Of a stretch of DNA of 64,000 nucleotides, positions 1-11,259 are shown in pieces. A program made the translations under genes and the position numbers. Under the pieces are notes generated by a model. That model was given only the letters and a program-made list of their open reading frames with translations. It made no database searches and had not been told where the DNA came from. Each line of letters opens with the position of its first letter. Position 1 is the first letter of the stretch. The stretch lies in assembly GCA_027924645.1 (NCBI GenBank), contig BSBN01001752.1, positions 10,062,001 through 10,126,000 on the forward strand. Reading direction: 5' to 3'. This stretch comes from Cunninghamia lanceolata (lineage: Eukaryota > Streptophyta > Pinopsida > Cupressales > Cupressaceae).

Positions 1-2
1 TT

Positions 3-704
3 GTCACCAGGTATGGAACTCCTTATGCATTGGTAAGTGATAATGGGTCTGCCTTCATTTCCACCAAGTTATCTAGTTGGGCTTTTGACCATGGGATTAT
101 ACTTAAGTTCTCATCTAACTATTATCCTCAAGGGAATGGTTTAGCAGAATCCACCAACAAGAATTTACTGAGTATCATAAGAAAACTGATAGAGAAGAAC
201 CCCAGGGAATGGAACTCATTTCTAAAGTATGCCTTATGGGTGGACAGAACTAGAATAAAAACTGCATTAGGAAACTCACCTTTCCAACTAGTATATGGAG
301 TGGATCCAATCCTCCCTGTAAACTTAAAAATTCCTACCCTACAGTTTGCCCAAGAATACCTAGGCATAGACAATAAACAAGAAGTCAGGTTGCTTCAGTT
401 GGTGCACCTGGAAGAAAAAAGGAGTCAAGCAATTGATCAATTTGCAAAACATCAGGTTGTTGTCAAACGCTGGTTTGACAAGAGAGCCAGAATTAAAGCT
501 CTCAGGATATCTGATTTGGTCCTAATGTGGGATAAGGCCCATGAAAAGAAAGGTGACCATGGTAAGTTTGATAGATTATGGATAGGTCCCTTTCAAATTT
601 CTGAGATACTAGGAGATAGTACTTATAGGCTTAAAAACCTGACAGGTGAGGACGTCCCATTGCCAGTCAATGGACAATTCCTCAAACATTATTTCCAGGC
701 CTGA
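3..704 (+). CDS. Integrase, C-terminal part (element B), 5' end outside window
   Basis: This is the end of a gypsy Pol polyprotein. The integrase core shows Asp of the SDNG motif and Glu of GNGLAE separated by exactly 35 residues, the D-x35-E spacing of retroviral-type integrases; the first catalytic Asp lies upstream of the window. A GPF...TYRL (GPY/F-type) C-terminal module follows near residues 185-205, and the frame ends NGQFLKHYFQA-stop. The frame is open from the first complete codon, so the 30-nt ATG is internal and not a start. No stop or frameshift is seen in this part. Integrase joins element cDNA to chromosomal DNA in the nucleus. If a full copy exists, it could also act on A, which has no integrase. 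Confidence 0.9.
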   Translation, partial: VTRYGTPYALVSDNGSAFISTKLSSWAFDHGIILKFSSNYYPQGNGLAESTNKNLLSIIRKLIEKNPREWNSFLKYALWVDRTRIKTALGNSPFQLVYGVDPILPVNLKIPTLQFAQEYLGIDNKQEVRLLQLVHLEEKRSQAIDQFAKHQVVVKRWFDKRARIKALRISDLVLMWDKAHEKKGDHGKFDRLWIGPFQISEILGDSTYRLKNLTGEDVPLPVNGQFLKHYFQA

Positions 705-1187
705 ATGACTTCATAACAGTCATGTGTATCATATTGTATATTTGTATAGTTGTTTGTACAGTCAGTCTGTTTTGCTTGTTTCGTTGTGTTGGTTGGGACC
801 TTGTTCTGGTAAGTCAGGATTGTGCACTTTATCACCCCAGAAAATAACTAAATTGTTAAGATTCAAGTAATGAGATCACATTTAGACGTAGGTTATGATT
901 CATTGTAAGAAGTGTTTGTGATCAGGTTTGTGATATCTTTTCATCAAGATGCCTTTTCTTGATCAAAGTGAATCAATCACAATGAAACACCTAACAGCCT
1001 TGGGTTTGTTGAACATACAAGTATAGGTGTTAAGTGAAAAATCTAAAGGGACTCCTTTGCTACCAATACAATCTCCAACCTAAAGCTGCAAGTGACTGTA
1101 CCTTGTACAAATAAGCTAACATGATGATATCAAATACAAATTTTAAAGAGAAAATTAGAATAGAAATAAAATTAGGCCATCTAAGTA

Positions 1188-1223
1188 CTCTACCGGGGCT
1201 ATAGACGCCTGCTGGCAGTGGGG
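1188..1223 (+). other. Structured RNA candidate, 3' UTR hairpin copy 1 (B)
   Basis: CTCTA (1188-1192) can pair with TGGGG (1219-1223), using G-U wobbles, around a 26-nt core that begins CCGGGGCTAT and ends GCCTGCTGGCAG. The core recurs 63 nt downstream and twice in element A. Confidence 0.5.
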
Positions 1224-1250
1224 CTGTACTTAGGGAGATTGTATAGATAA

Positions 1251-1286
1251 CCTTGCCGGGGCTATAGACGCCTGTTGGCAGCAAGG
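1251..1286 (+). other. Structured RNA candidate, 3' UTR hairpin copy 2 (B)
   Basis: The same core as copy 1, with one C-to-T change in GCCTGTTGGCAG, is flanked by a different outer stem, CCTTG (1251-1255) with CAAGG (1282-1286). The stem sequence changed on both sides while pairing was kept. Confidence 0.55.
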
Positions 1287-2797
1287 CTCTATCCAGGTCG
1301 GCTATGAGGGATGATCCCCAACTATGTAGTTTAACACCAGTTACTTATGTTTTCAACTTGCTTTCAAGATGAGGATAATTAATCATATGCACACACCTGA
1401 TCCTTTGTTAGCATTGTTGTCATGACGAAATTTTATCATTCATAGGATCATGATACTTATGCTTATATGGAATTAGAATACTATAGATGAATGTGATCAC
1501 ATCAATTGAATCATTGGAATTTGTTTGTTTTCTTTGGTGGCAAGTTGTTGTGTGGTTACACAACACGCCCCATTTTGACTTGGCAAAACAGGGACCCAAT
1601 TTTTGGTTTGGCTTGTGCGTCTGCTTCTGGACGGTTTGGTAAAAGTAAGTCGGGTGCATCATCATGCAAAACCATGATGAGGTAGTTCACCATGAGGTTA
1701 GTTTGTGAAAGTTCGTATTTCATCTCTGTGACCTCATAGTTTGAAAGAGCATTGAAATTCAGGCAGGTTTGCCTTTTACATCACCTTGATATTCATCAGG
1801 ATATAAGAGTTATGAATAGTCAAAGTTTTGGTCAAACCTGATATTCATAGGAGGAAGGTCATATTGTTGAAGTTCATCATCATATTTGGAACATTCCCTC
1901 TGATATGTCATGCGGTTCAGATGTCCAGACGTAAACTTTAAATGGTAGCAAACTCTTCCCGTTAAACAGTTTCATCTATCACGAGCATCATAATTCGCAT
2001 ATAACCCAATGTGTCTTTATATCCTCCGGACACAAATATCACCCTTAGCAAATATCCTGATGACACCATCCTAATACGATAAATGGAGGAATATACATCC
2101 TGATGACATCATCATCACATTTACATTGCCGTAGGATTTTATCTAAAACATGATCATGTTAGCCAAATATGATGATGACGTCATGATGCACTTCCGATAC
2201 AGAGAGCGAATATCAGGATGACGTTATCCCGATATTCTAAAAGAGAGAGATGTAAGTTTGTCTCATCATCATCATATTTTGAAACATCACCTGATACACC
2301 GAATATCCTCCTGATGTACTACATAGAAATAAAGGTGCTTTTGTCACCCGAATCTTGTCACGATAACAATGTCAATACGAGGAGGATGATATTGAAACTC
2401 AACCCGATATTTGTGAATATCATCCTACCTTCATCATATCCTGTCATAGGGATATTCCCCGTTCCTGTTGCTACCATTATCATTTAATGCGTGCACCCAT
2501 GGTAGGTGGTTCCCGCCGACCCCGGAACCCAATGAAACACCTGGCGAGATCCTGCATTTTTTGCACGGATAAGCAAGGAACATAATCTAATCTGTCAGAG
2601 TTGCCCTAAATACACCCTAAATGTGAGGTTAAAAGGTAATTCAACCGCCATTTTTACATTTACCTTATGATAAACTTGTTTTACAGAGCACCAGCTTCCA
2701 TATTTGCATACCAGCTACCTTTGCGCGATTTGAGCTCACGGGCAGAAAGAAGAAGGTGATCATCAGCTGAATTGAGAACGTCTTAGCAATCTACTGG

Positions 2798-2806
2798 TAT
2801 AAAAGG
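2798..2806 (+). promoter_or_regulatory. TATA box of the LTR-internal gene (B)
   Basis: TATAAAAGG lies 216 nt upstream of the first ATG of the long frame at 3014-7348. Transcription would be expected to start roughly at 2828-2832. Confidence 0.5.
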
Positions 2807-2871
2807 AAAACTACACAACTAGGTAAGTGAATAAAACCCTCATCATATTGTTTCTATTCTGGTGCGATGAT

Positions 2872-3007
2872 GTAAGTTCTGGTTTATGCACTCGTATGAT
2901 TAAGTAATGTTGGAATTCATGCACTAGGCATAATGATTTATAAATTCAACTGCAGTATGCATGCATATATGTACCTTGTTATGAGATAGGATTGTCATTA
3001 ATTGCAG
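2872..3007 (+). other. Candidate 5' UTR intron of the LTR-internal gene
   Basis: A donor-like GTAAGT starts at 2872 and an acceptor-like ATTAATTGCAG ends at 3007, seven bases before the ATG at 3014. An earlier donor-like AGGTAAGTGA at 2821 would lie upstream of the TATA-predicted start. Element A's LTR also has a TTACTTGCAG acceptor shortly before an ATG (19442), which supports the acceptor. Confidence 0.4.
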
Positions 3008-3013
3008 GTACTC

Positions 3014-6000
3014 ATGGCTGAGAAGTGATTGGTCAAATGTCAGGAAGAGTTCAGCAAGCCCATGTTCTCTGCTCAGAGGGGGGTCCTGTTTAAATATGGA
3101 GCAATCACAGACACCCATCAGGGAAGCACTAATTTGGAAGCCTAGTCAGCCAAGCTAAACAATGGGCATGACAAGAGTCCTGTGCTGGACGCAGTGTTCA
3201 TATCGGGATTGTGGAATGCCGCTGGTTTTCCATACTCCATGGAATCTCCGGAGCTCGTCATTGAGTGTGCCCAGAATTATAACCCTCAAACCAGGCAAGT
3301 AGTGAAGCATGGGAGGGTATATGCAGACCTTTCCATCAAGGGTCTCTCCTAGACATTTGGATTGCCACTGGGCAGTAAGGTCAAAAGTGTAGACTTGAAG
3401 AAGTCTGAGAGGGAGTACGAGGCCAATAAGAAATTGGCCAGGAAGAACATGTATCCGTGGCGGGCTGAGAACATCACCTATAACACAGTCGCCAAGCTTC
3501 CTGTGTACCTGTTCAAGTATGATTTCAGTGAGGAGTATCAGTACATGATCGCGCTCCTGAACAGAGTAACTGGCCAACCTGATACTGGCAGTTTTAGGGA
3601 CTAGATGTATGGGATAATAATGATGTGTCTATATTCAGACACCAAGCCACTGTGGGGCCAAATTATAAGTGATGCTCTGCATGAGCAACTGATGAACCTG
3701 GGAGGTTCGAATTGTGCTTTTTTCATGTCCTCATATATTGTTTATTCTTGTGCCTATAGAGGCACTTTTGATGCCTTGGTTACAGATGGGAAGCTCACAG
3801 GCACAAATGTGGCATATATCTGGGATCATCATCCCCAGCTGCAGAGGACCAACTACCTGAAAGATTACAAACTGGTCAATGATGCATTCTCTATGCATCT
3901 GGTAAGGACCATGGAAGAAGATAGAACAAAAAGATTGAGCATGGAGGCTCAAGAGGCAGTCTACAGGCATGGGGCCTGGTACATACAATTTGCAACCGTT
4001 TCCTATATAGGGGTTGAAGGTTTCGAGGGACATCCCCTGATGCTACCAAGGTATCCTACCGATGCCATGGTATTAATGGAATTCATCAGGCAGGGCTCCA
4101 CCATGGTACAGCTGTACAAGGATGCCAAAAAGCTGCCACCAATTTTGTTCCCAGTCAGCATTGGCAATTATATGTGCCCTGACTCTGATAACATCAAGAA
4201 GGTGATGGTCACCCTGAATAAGATGAACTTGCAGCCCTTTCCAATAACAAGACCATATGATCCTTACGGCAGGATACAGAAGGTGCTAGGAAAGCCTATT
4301 CACCAAAGGCACCTAGAGGATTTTTGGGCTAACTGTGAGGATGAGGCAGAAGCCAGAAGAAGGAGGTATCAGAGGTTAACTCTGAACCAAGTTAGAACAT
4401 TTGATTGCATCTCCCTACCTCAGCAATTAAAGAAGGATGATGGTAGGACAATGGCAGACGAATATGAGGAGAAAAAGATATATAATGACACCATCTCTGC
4501 ACCTGACCTCACTATGCAGGAGGATATATCCTTGGACCCATTCATTTCCAAGACCCTACGCCTAACCCAAGCTTGGGTTGATGAACAAATAGAGGCATTC
4601 AAGAAGAAGGGTGTTGCCATTACGGTGGACAACAAGAAGAATGGGCAGGATATCCCCGCAGATGAATATGATGACTTCCTGCTAGAGAAAAGGAAGACCA
4701 AGGGAGATAGGGTCCCTCCACCACAACAGCAGAGCAAAAGACCCCCAAGGGGCAAGAATGTGGAACAAGGACCAAAGGGGATTTTGATTGAAAGGGCAGT
4801 GTTTGCAGCTGAGCAGGCGACAGGGTCAGGATCTAAATCAGCATCCCCTCCAAAAAAGGACAGGCCCAAGAAAAGTAAGACAGCAGAGGCTGGAATCACT
4901 GAGAGCCAGGAAGTGGGTCAATCCTCTAAACAACCAGGAGTAGAGGGGACCCTCATAGAAGAAGAGCCGGAGGAGGAGGAGACTCCGTTGATAATAAGAA
5001 GGAAGAGGAGAGCTCCACAGGTGCTAGTGTCTTCCCCACCAAAGAAACAAAGAACCTCCATGAGAGGTGGAATAAGCCAACCCCCTACTTCATTACAAGG
5101 GGAAGGTAGTGAAGTGCACAAGGAACTTCAACGTAATGTTCCACTTCCTACCATTGTCAAGTTCAAAACCGAACTTGCTAAGGAGCAGTTGAAAGAGCCC
5201 TCCCAGACACAAGCAGAAGGGCATGTCTTGCTAGACGAGACAATAAATTTGTCTGATGATGAGGTGGTGCAGGATGTGGCTGCACAGGAGATGGAGACGC
5301 TTGCTGTTGATGTAAGTGTGACTCCTCACAAGCCTCCAACGGTTCAAACAGTGCTTGAGGAGATGAAGCAAGCAGAAGAAGAGCAAGAAAAGAGCCCAGA
5401 GCAAGTAGCTCAAGAAATAGGGCTAGACACATTGATCATAGAGGTGACCAGTCCTGTAGTGGTGGATCTGATAGAGAAACAAGATGCAAGTCCTAAACAG
5501 CCAGTAGGATCACCTGGTAAGGGTCACCTAATAGAAGAGATGGAGATGGCTGAGTCAGAAGGCCATGCTCTTGAAACCGGCCAACAAAGTCCACAGGATA
5601 CAACGAAGGAACCTGCTATAGTAGAGGTTTAGGAAGCGAAGGCTGGTGAGAAAGAAACACTAGAGGACCTAGCTGCCAAAGTACAAGAAGTGGGTGGTGC
5701 AGGCTCAGAAGAAGTAGTAGCTACAGAGCAATCACCAGCACATCAGGTAGAGTCCCCAATATCTGGTGCAGTGGATAAACCACAAGAAGACGAAGAAGTG
5801 GGAACAGATGAAATAATGACAGAGGCGGGTCATGATCATCATGATCAGCATATAGCTGTGCCTCAAGGTTCCCCACAGCACATAGATGCACCTCAGGGTT
5901 CCCCACCGCATGAAGATGCTCCTCTGGAGAAGGAAATCCCTCAACAGGAGGAGGTGCCGCAAGATCAACAACAAAGGGAACATCAAGAAGAAGAACTGAG

Positions 6001-7348
6001 GAAGTCACCATCTCCACAACACTTGTTGACAGAAATGGGAGATATAGGTGAACATCAGGATGATGTTGAAAAACATGATCAGGTGCCTCCGTGGTTGGCA
6101 AAGGAGGTAAGTGCTGAGGAGGAGTTTGAAATTCAGGAATTCGATGTCTCCACCCTGTTCTCTGCGGACATAATGAAGCCAAGGAGGAAGGCCAGAATGA
6201 CTTTGGCCATCAAGAGAGATCCAGCAACAGGGAGAAGGACCGCGCAAATTGCCATACCTGTGGTGGAGAAAGAAAAAGGTAAAATCACTGTCGATGAATT
6301 TCAGATCAGTACAGTAGATTTGGGCTTTGCCAATGAGGACCAAGAAGGTCAGGAGGGCAAAGATATTATTGACTCTCTAATTCAGAAATTGAAAAGAGAG
6401 AAGGAGAAAAATAAGCAACATAAAGAGCACATTGCTCAGTTGCATGCCTATATCAAAGGGCTGACTAATCCTGATGATACCGCAACTGAACATGCAGTCC
6501 CATTGACTGCCATTTCTCAGGAGGAGGTAAATAAATTGGACATCATGAAGCATGAAGCGTCCGTAATAAGGAGATGGATGTCATCCACATTGGATGATGC
6601 CGTTGAAATAATGAAGGCCTCTTTGAAGAGGTGGAGCACCCTAAGTGACTCTAAGGCCAAAGTGGATAAATTGCAGATGCAGACCGGGAAGAGGTCTTAC
6701 AAGCTGGAGAGAGTCCTGACCCTGTTAGGGGAAATAAGAAATATAAATCCACAACTGCTTATCAGTAAGCAGATACTGAATAATAATACCGCATTATTAA
6801 TTGATATTTGGTATAAGGACACTCAGTTTGAGTGCGCAGTCCTCAAAAGGTGTAATAATAAGCTGAGGGATGTCAGCATGAGGCTGCAAGATTTAATGTC
6901 TGAAGAAGTGGTGATATTGGAGGCTTTGGAAGGCAAGGTGGAAGGAAAAATAGAGAATCAAGATGAAGAGTCCACCATTAAAGCTGTACATAGCAACTTC
7001 CAAGTAGAGACAGATGGTCCACCTGTCCCTTTGACAGAGGAATTGATAGATAAAATAATGAGGATCAAGGTCCAGATGGAGAAATACAAAGAAACACTGC
7101 AGGACAGGAAAAATAAGCTCGACAACAACAGAGACAAATATGAAGCACATAAGCACGCCATTGTCAAGGCAAAGACTCAAGATGGCGGAGGGATAGATCA
7201 GGTTGTGCATTCATACGAGCAGGTCCGCAATAGTATGCAGCCCCATATGCAGCCGTGTCATCATCAGGATAGTGAAAGTTCAGAGAGTGAGGCACATGAT
7301 GATGACCCGCATGAATCAGCTGGAGAGCATGATGAAGATACATCATAA
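3014..7348 (+). pseudogene. LTR-internal gene of unknown family, 1444 codons, five in-frame stops
   Basis: From ATG 3014 one frame runs to TAA at 7346-7348, broken only by stops at codons 5 (TGA), 44, 113, 197 and 873 (all TAG). There is no frameshift in 4.3 kb. The N-terminal 450 codons look globular and well conserved in composition. Codons about 500-870 are Pro/Glu/Lys-rich and carry basic clusters such as PPKKDRPKKSK and IIRRKRRAPQ that could be nuclear localisation signals. The C-terminal third is acidic and Gln/His-rich, then predicted coiled coil (about codons 1118-1150 and 1348-1386). I do not recognise the family; a plant-transposon accessory or mobile-domain protein is a guess. The stops fit C-to-T or G-to-A decay of Gln or Trp codons, so this copy is most likely a young pseudogene. 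Confidence 0.65.
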
Positions 7349-7499
7349 AGGGGATAATAGCATAAGTAGTATAGATAGTTGCCAGCTGGCAACTTGTGCC
7401 ATTTTGTAAGGATTGACAAAATCAAATGAATCAGGACTGTAGATTTGTATTGATAAATCTAGATCGTAGATCTTTTGTAACGGATTCCTCACCTTACTC

Positions 7500-7508
7500 T
7501 ATAAAAGG
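7500..7508 (+). promoter_or_regulatory. TATA box for the genomic RNA (B LTR)
   Basis: TATAAAAGG occurs 150 nt after the end of the LTR gene and in the same relative place as the TATA box in A's LTR. The preceding GTAAC-GGATT block also resembles A. The downstream part (GGATATGTGC and similar) aligns loosely with A's R/U5 region. Confidence 0.55.
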
Positions 7509-8331
7509 TGGTGGAATACCTTGTTGAAACATTTGAAACTTAATTGAAATCTGTTTGCTGAAATATTCAGGGCTTATTTCAAAGTTATTGCATATGTACA
7601 TGTCTTTTGCATACTTAATGAAAGAGAAGAGTTTTTCGATTAAAAATCTTCGTAAATCTTGAGTAATCTGTGTCTAAATTCTGGATATGTGCTTTGATTT
7701 GCTGCATCCCTTGGAGTGCTCATCATGTTGCATATATTGTTTTAATTCATCATCCTCTGAAGTTTGCATCAACTGTATCTAGCTGTGGAACCTCCTGGTG
7801 AACATATGGTTTGATTTCTTCTCGTCATGACAGTATCGAGTATGTATGTGGATCAATAGCTAAAGATTCAACTTAAATTGTAGTATTCCTTTAATTTCTT
7901 TCAATTTCAGAGCATTTCACTACCACAATTGCAAATAATTGATAATCTTAAGCAAATAACACAAATATGCAGACATCTCGTAGGTAATCGCAAATATTTA
8001 GTATATTTGAATGCAAAGCATGCATAATTGAAAATATCATGCAAAGATTGAAGTATCTTTACGTCTTTTCATCTAATAACTGCATAATATGACCTCTCTA
8101 TAAAGAATTTCTACAGGAATGTCATGATGATGGCACAATTTCACGTAAGTCCCCAAAATGGAAACAGCAACTCACATTAACCTCTGAGTAACATTAGACG
8201 ATTAAGACCTAATCACCGGAGACTTGGGATCCCGAATTCCTTGAATTCACAGTATCTTTCAAGATGAATAAAGGTTAATGTGTACTTCTATTCTATGCTT
8301 GTTGATGACTAACATCATGACCAACACTTAG

Positions 8332-10258
8332 GCAACAAGTAATGTCTTCACTTCTTCATGGCTTGAATTATGGCATAGAATTCCTGATCATAAACTAAAT
8401 ATCTTCTCCTTGCATCATTCAACTTCTCACTAAAATATGCTACTGGTCTACCCTCTTGACTTAACTCTACTCCTATTGCATTTCCACTTGCATCACAATC
8501 TACTTGAAATACTTTATTGAAATTTGATAATGCTAATACTAGTTGCTCTGTCACTTTCTGCTTCAATAACTCAAAACTTTTATTTGCTCCTAATGTCCAC
8601 TTAAAGTCCTTTCTATCACCTCTCATTGTCTCTATCATAGGTGTGCATACTATACTAATTTTTTTGATGAACTTCTGGTAGAAACTAGCTAATCCATGAA
8701 ATGATCTAACTTCTCCAATACTCTCAGGTGTTGGCTACTCAACAATTTCTCTAACTTTCTCAGGGTCCATCTTTAATCCTTCAGCAGAAATCACAAATCC
8801 CAGGTATACCAATTCTTCCTTCATGAAACTACACTTCTTGATGTTTATCAACAATTTCTCTTCTCTCAACCTCTACAATACTTCTCTTAGGTGCCACAAA
8901 TGTTCTTCTTTTGTCTTACTGAAAATTAGAATATCATCCAAATATACAATAACAAACTTACCCAAGAATTTCTTCAAAACTTCATTCATCAATCTCATGA
9001 AAGTACTGGGTGCATTAGTCAATCCAAAAGGCATCAGTAACCATTCATATAATCCTTCATTTGTCTTGAAAGAAGTCTTCCATTCACCTCCTTCTCTGAT
9101 TCTGATATGATGGTATCTACTCTTCAATTCTATCTTTGTGAAATACTTTGCTCCACTCAAACAGTCCATAATGTCATCCATCCTAGGCAATGGAAATCTA
9201 TACTTAACTATGATCTTGTTGATTGCTCTAGAGTCTGTACGCATCCTACATTATCCATCCTTCTTCAGTGCTAACATTGTAGGTACTGCACAAGGGCTCA
9301 AACTTTCTCTAATCAAACCTTTCATTAACAACTCTTGTATCTATCTATTCAATTCCTCATTTTGTGTTGGTATCATTCGGTGTGCTACTTTATTAGGCAA
9401 AATAGATCCAGGTATAAGATCCATGTGATGACTGATACTCCTAATTGGTGGCAATCCTTTAGGTTCATTATCTGATATGATGTCTTCATACTCTGTTAGC
9501 AATTTAGTTATCTCCTCCGGTTGTGATTCTTCAGTCTCTATCTTTAGGGTATTAGGCTTCTTAGGAATCAAAGCATAACACATATTCTCATGTCTCAAAC
9601 CATCCAGAGATTTCATTCCATCAACCAAATAGATTCTAGTATTCCCACATACTTCACCCTTAGGTTCATCTTCCAAAGGAATCAAGGTAATTCTCTTTCC
9701 ATTTGATGTTATAGTATAGGTATTTTTTCTCCGATCATGTATAACTTTTCTATCATACTACCATGGTCTACCCAATAATATATGACATACATCCATAGGC
9801 ATAATATCACACAATACTTCATCATGATAAGATCCAATATAAAATTTTACCAAACAGTGTTCACTCACATAAATCCATGCTATCTGATATGGCTTAGGGT
9901 GTTTCAATCTTTCCAACTTCAGTTTAGCCACCATCTCCCCTGAAACCAAATTATCAAAACTACCACTATCAATTACAACCTTACAACATTTATCTCTTGA
10001 TTTGCATCTGGTCCGGAACAAACTTTTTCTCTGCGGTGGTTCCTCTTTTGTCTCTGCTTGAAATAGTGCTCTCCTCATGACTAGTGATTCTCCTTTCTCC
10101 AGTTTACCAACTAAACTAGGTGATCCAACAGGTTCTTCTTCCACATTAATTGTTCTTCTACTATTCTCTATCTTCTTGCTTGTACTTCCTTGATGACATT
10201 CAAATGCTTTGTGTCCTTCACCTCCACACTTAAAACAAGTTCCTCTAAATATTCTCAT
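8332..10258 (-). pseudogene. Decayed protease-RT-RNase H of element I
   Basis: Several minus-strand frames together cover a gypsy Pol. At 9758-10258 a knuckle CFKCGGEGHKAFEC is followed by the protease VIDSGSFDNLVS and the lineage motif LLGRPW. At 9341-9685 lies the protease-RT linker with the LPPIRSISHHMDLIPG segment. At 8873-9244 lies RT with [19 protein letters not shown] and the catalytic YLDDIL. At 8348-8638 RNase H begins (VDCDASG, PVAYFSEKLN). The pieces are separated by stops and short frameshifts, so no functional polyprotein remains. The 3' end is cut at the B junction. Confidence 0.85.
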
Positions 10259-11247
10259 ATCAAGTCCTCTTCCATCTCTTCTGTATCCTTCACTCTAGTA
10301 TGAATTAGGGTTTCCTCTATGGCAGAGAGTTTTGTCATCTCTTCGATATGCATTGTTATCTCTGTCCTCCTTCTTGAATGTGCTATCTTGTCTGCTTTAC
10401 TCTACATATGATCTTTCTCCTCTGAAAAATGTCCTACCTCTCTGAAATTTACCTCCTCTACCTCTTTGTCTCTGCTCATGCTTCTTGTTCAACTTTTCTT
10501 CAATTTCAGGGCAAACTAATAAGCTTCTTCTAGGGTTGTCATCCTCACCAAACTCAGTTCTTCTTAAATGTTCAATCTCAATCCATTGATGTATCTTGCC
10601 ACTTTCTCTTTTCTTGCTTCACTATGTCCTATCCTTATAATCATCTTATGAAATTCTTCAGTGTACTCCTTCACAAATTTCTCCTTTTGTCTCAGGTTCT
10701 TCAATCTCTTCAACAATTCCAACTCATAGTTAGTAGGTATAAACTAATTCTTCAAATTTGTCACCATTCTATCCCATTTTGTGATCTTTTCTTTTCCTCT
10801 CCTATTTCTATCCAACTAAACTTCTTTCCACCAAATAGCAGCATGTCCTTTCAACTTTGTCTTTGCAAATCTCACCTTCTCTAGATCTTCAATTTCTTCA
10901 TATTCAAAGTGTTCTTCTAGGTCATTTATCTAGACAATCAACTCTTCTGAATTCAAATTGCTAGTGTAATTTGGTACATCCACTCTAGGTCTCTTTCCAA
11001 TCTTTTAAGTAGCTCTCAACATTTTCACTTGATCTGATTCTTCTTCTTCTTCTAGGGTTTCTTCATTTTGATCAGCGGATTGAAATTCTTCATCATCACT
11101 TTCAACATTAGGTCAAGTTGTAAGTCCTCTTTGCCTATCTTCTTCAACAGTATCCAATCGAACTCGCATCATTTTCATCATCTCCATCATCGCATCCCTT
11201 CTTCCATCCATAGTACCAATAGAAGGTATTCTCCTCAGCACCATCTC
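10259..11247 (-). pseudogene. Decayed gag of element I
   Basis: The minus-strand frame begins with ATG at about 11247 (MVLRRIPSIGTMDGRR) and continues as a broken gag to the zinc knuckle at about 10230. The start resembles the gag start of J (short Arg-rich N terminus, then a segment with RLDT-E). Many stops and shifts interrupt it, so domain borders are only approximate. Confidence 0.6.
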
Positions 11248-11259
11248 TTCCTAGGATCA

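Larger units (their letters stand above)
705..1545 (+). other. 3' UTR of element B
   Basis: This stretch between the integrase stop and the 3' LTR has no credible coding frame. From about 780 it aligns by eye with 26135-26897 of element A, with shared blocks such as GGTTGGGACCTTGTT, AAACACCTAACAGCCTTGGG and TAAGTGAAAAATCTAAAGGG. It includes two related hairpins (1188-1223 and 1251-1286). The last bases before the LTR (TTTCTTTGGTGGCAAGT) are identical in A and are not a classical polypurine tract. Confidence 0.8.
1..8326 (+). mobile_element. Element B: Ty3/gypsy retrotransposon, 3' part
   Basis: The window opens inside the integrase of a plus-strand gypsy element, followed by its 3' UTR and a complete 3' LTR (1546-8326). 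The LTR begins TGTTGTGTGG and ends CCAACA, as in element A, and the 3' UTR is closely related to that of A. The right end abuts the interrupted RNase H coding of element I, so B inserted into I. The five bases after the LTR (CTTAG, 8327-8331) should be the target duplication; its partner is outside the window. No chromodomain follows the integrase, which fits a non-chromoviral (Tat/Athila-side) lineage. B is the putative autonomous relative of A. Confidence 0.85.
1546..8326 (+). repeat. 3' LTR of element B, 6781 bp
   Basis: The left end is the 20-nt palindrome TGTTGTGTGGTTACACAACA, identical to the LTR start of A. The right end is GACTAACATCATGACCAACA, as in A. U3 is rich in CATCAT/ATGATG with a TGACGTCA site near 2185. 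Two TATA boxes are visible: 2798, ahead of an LTR-internal gene, and 7500, which aligns with the single TATA box of the A LTR and should start the genomic RNA. The LTR is 3.7 kb longer than A's, mostly because of the 3014-7348 frame. Only one LTR of B is in the window, so the gene could also be a nested passenger, but I see no TG...CA boundaries or target duplication around it. Confidence 0.75.

Noticed and set aside
2821..2828. Splice donor AGGTAAGTGA as the intron start
   Set aside because: It would lie upstream of the transcription start predicted from the TATA box at 2798; the donor at 2872 fits better.
4420..4899. Antisense frame of 159 codons over the LTR gene of B
   Set aside because: Shadow of the sense frame; Ser/Leu/Phe-rich as expected from the antisense of Glu/Lys-rich coding.
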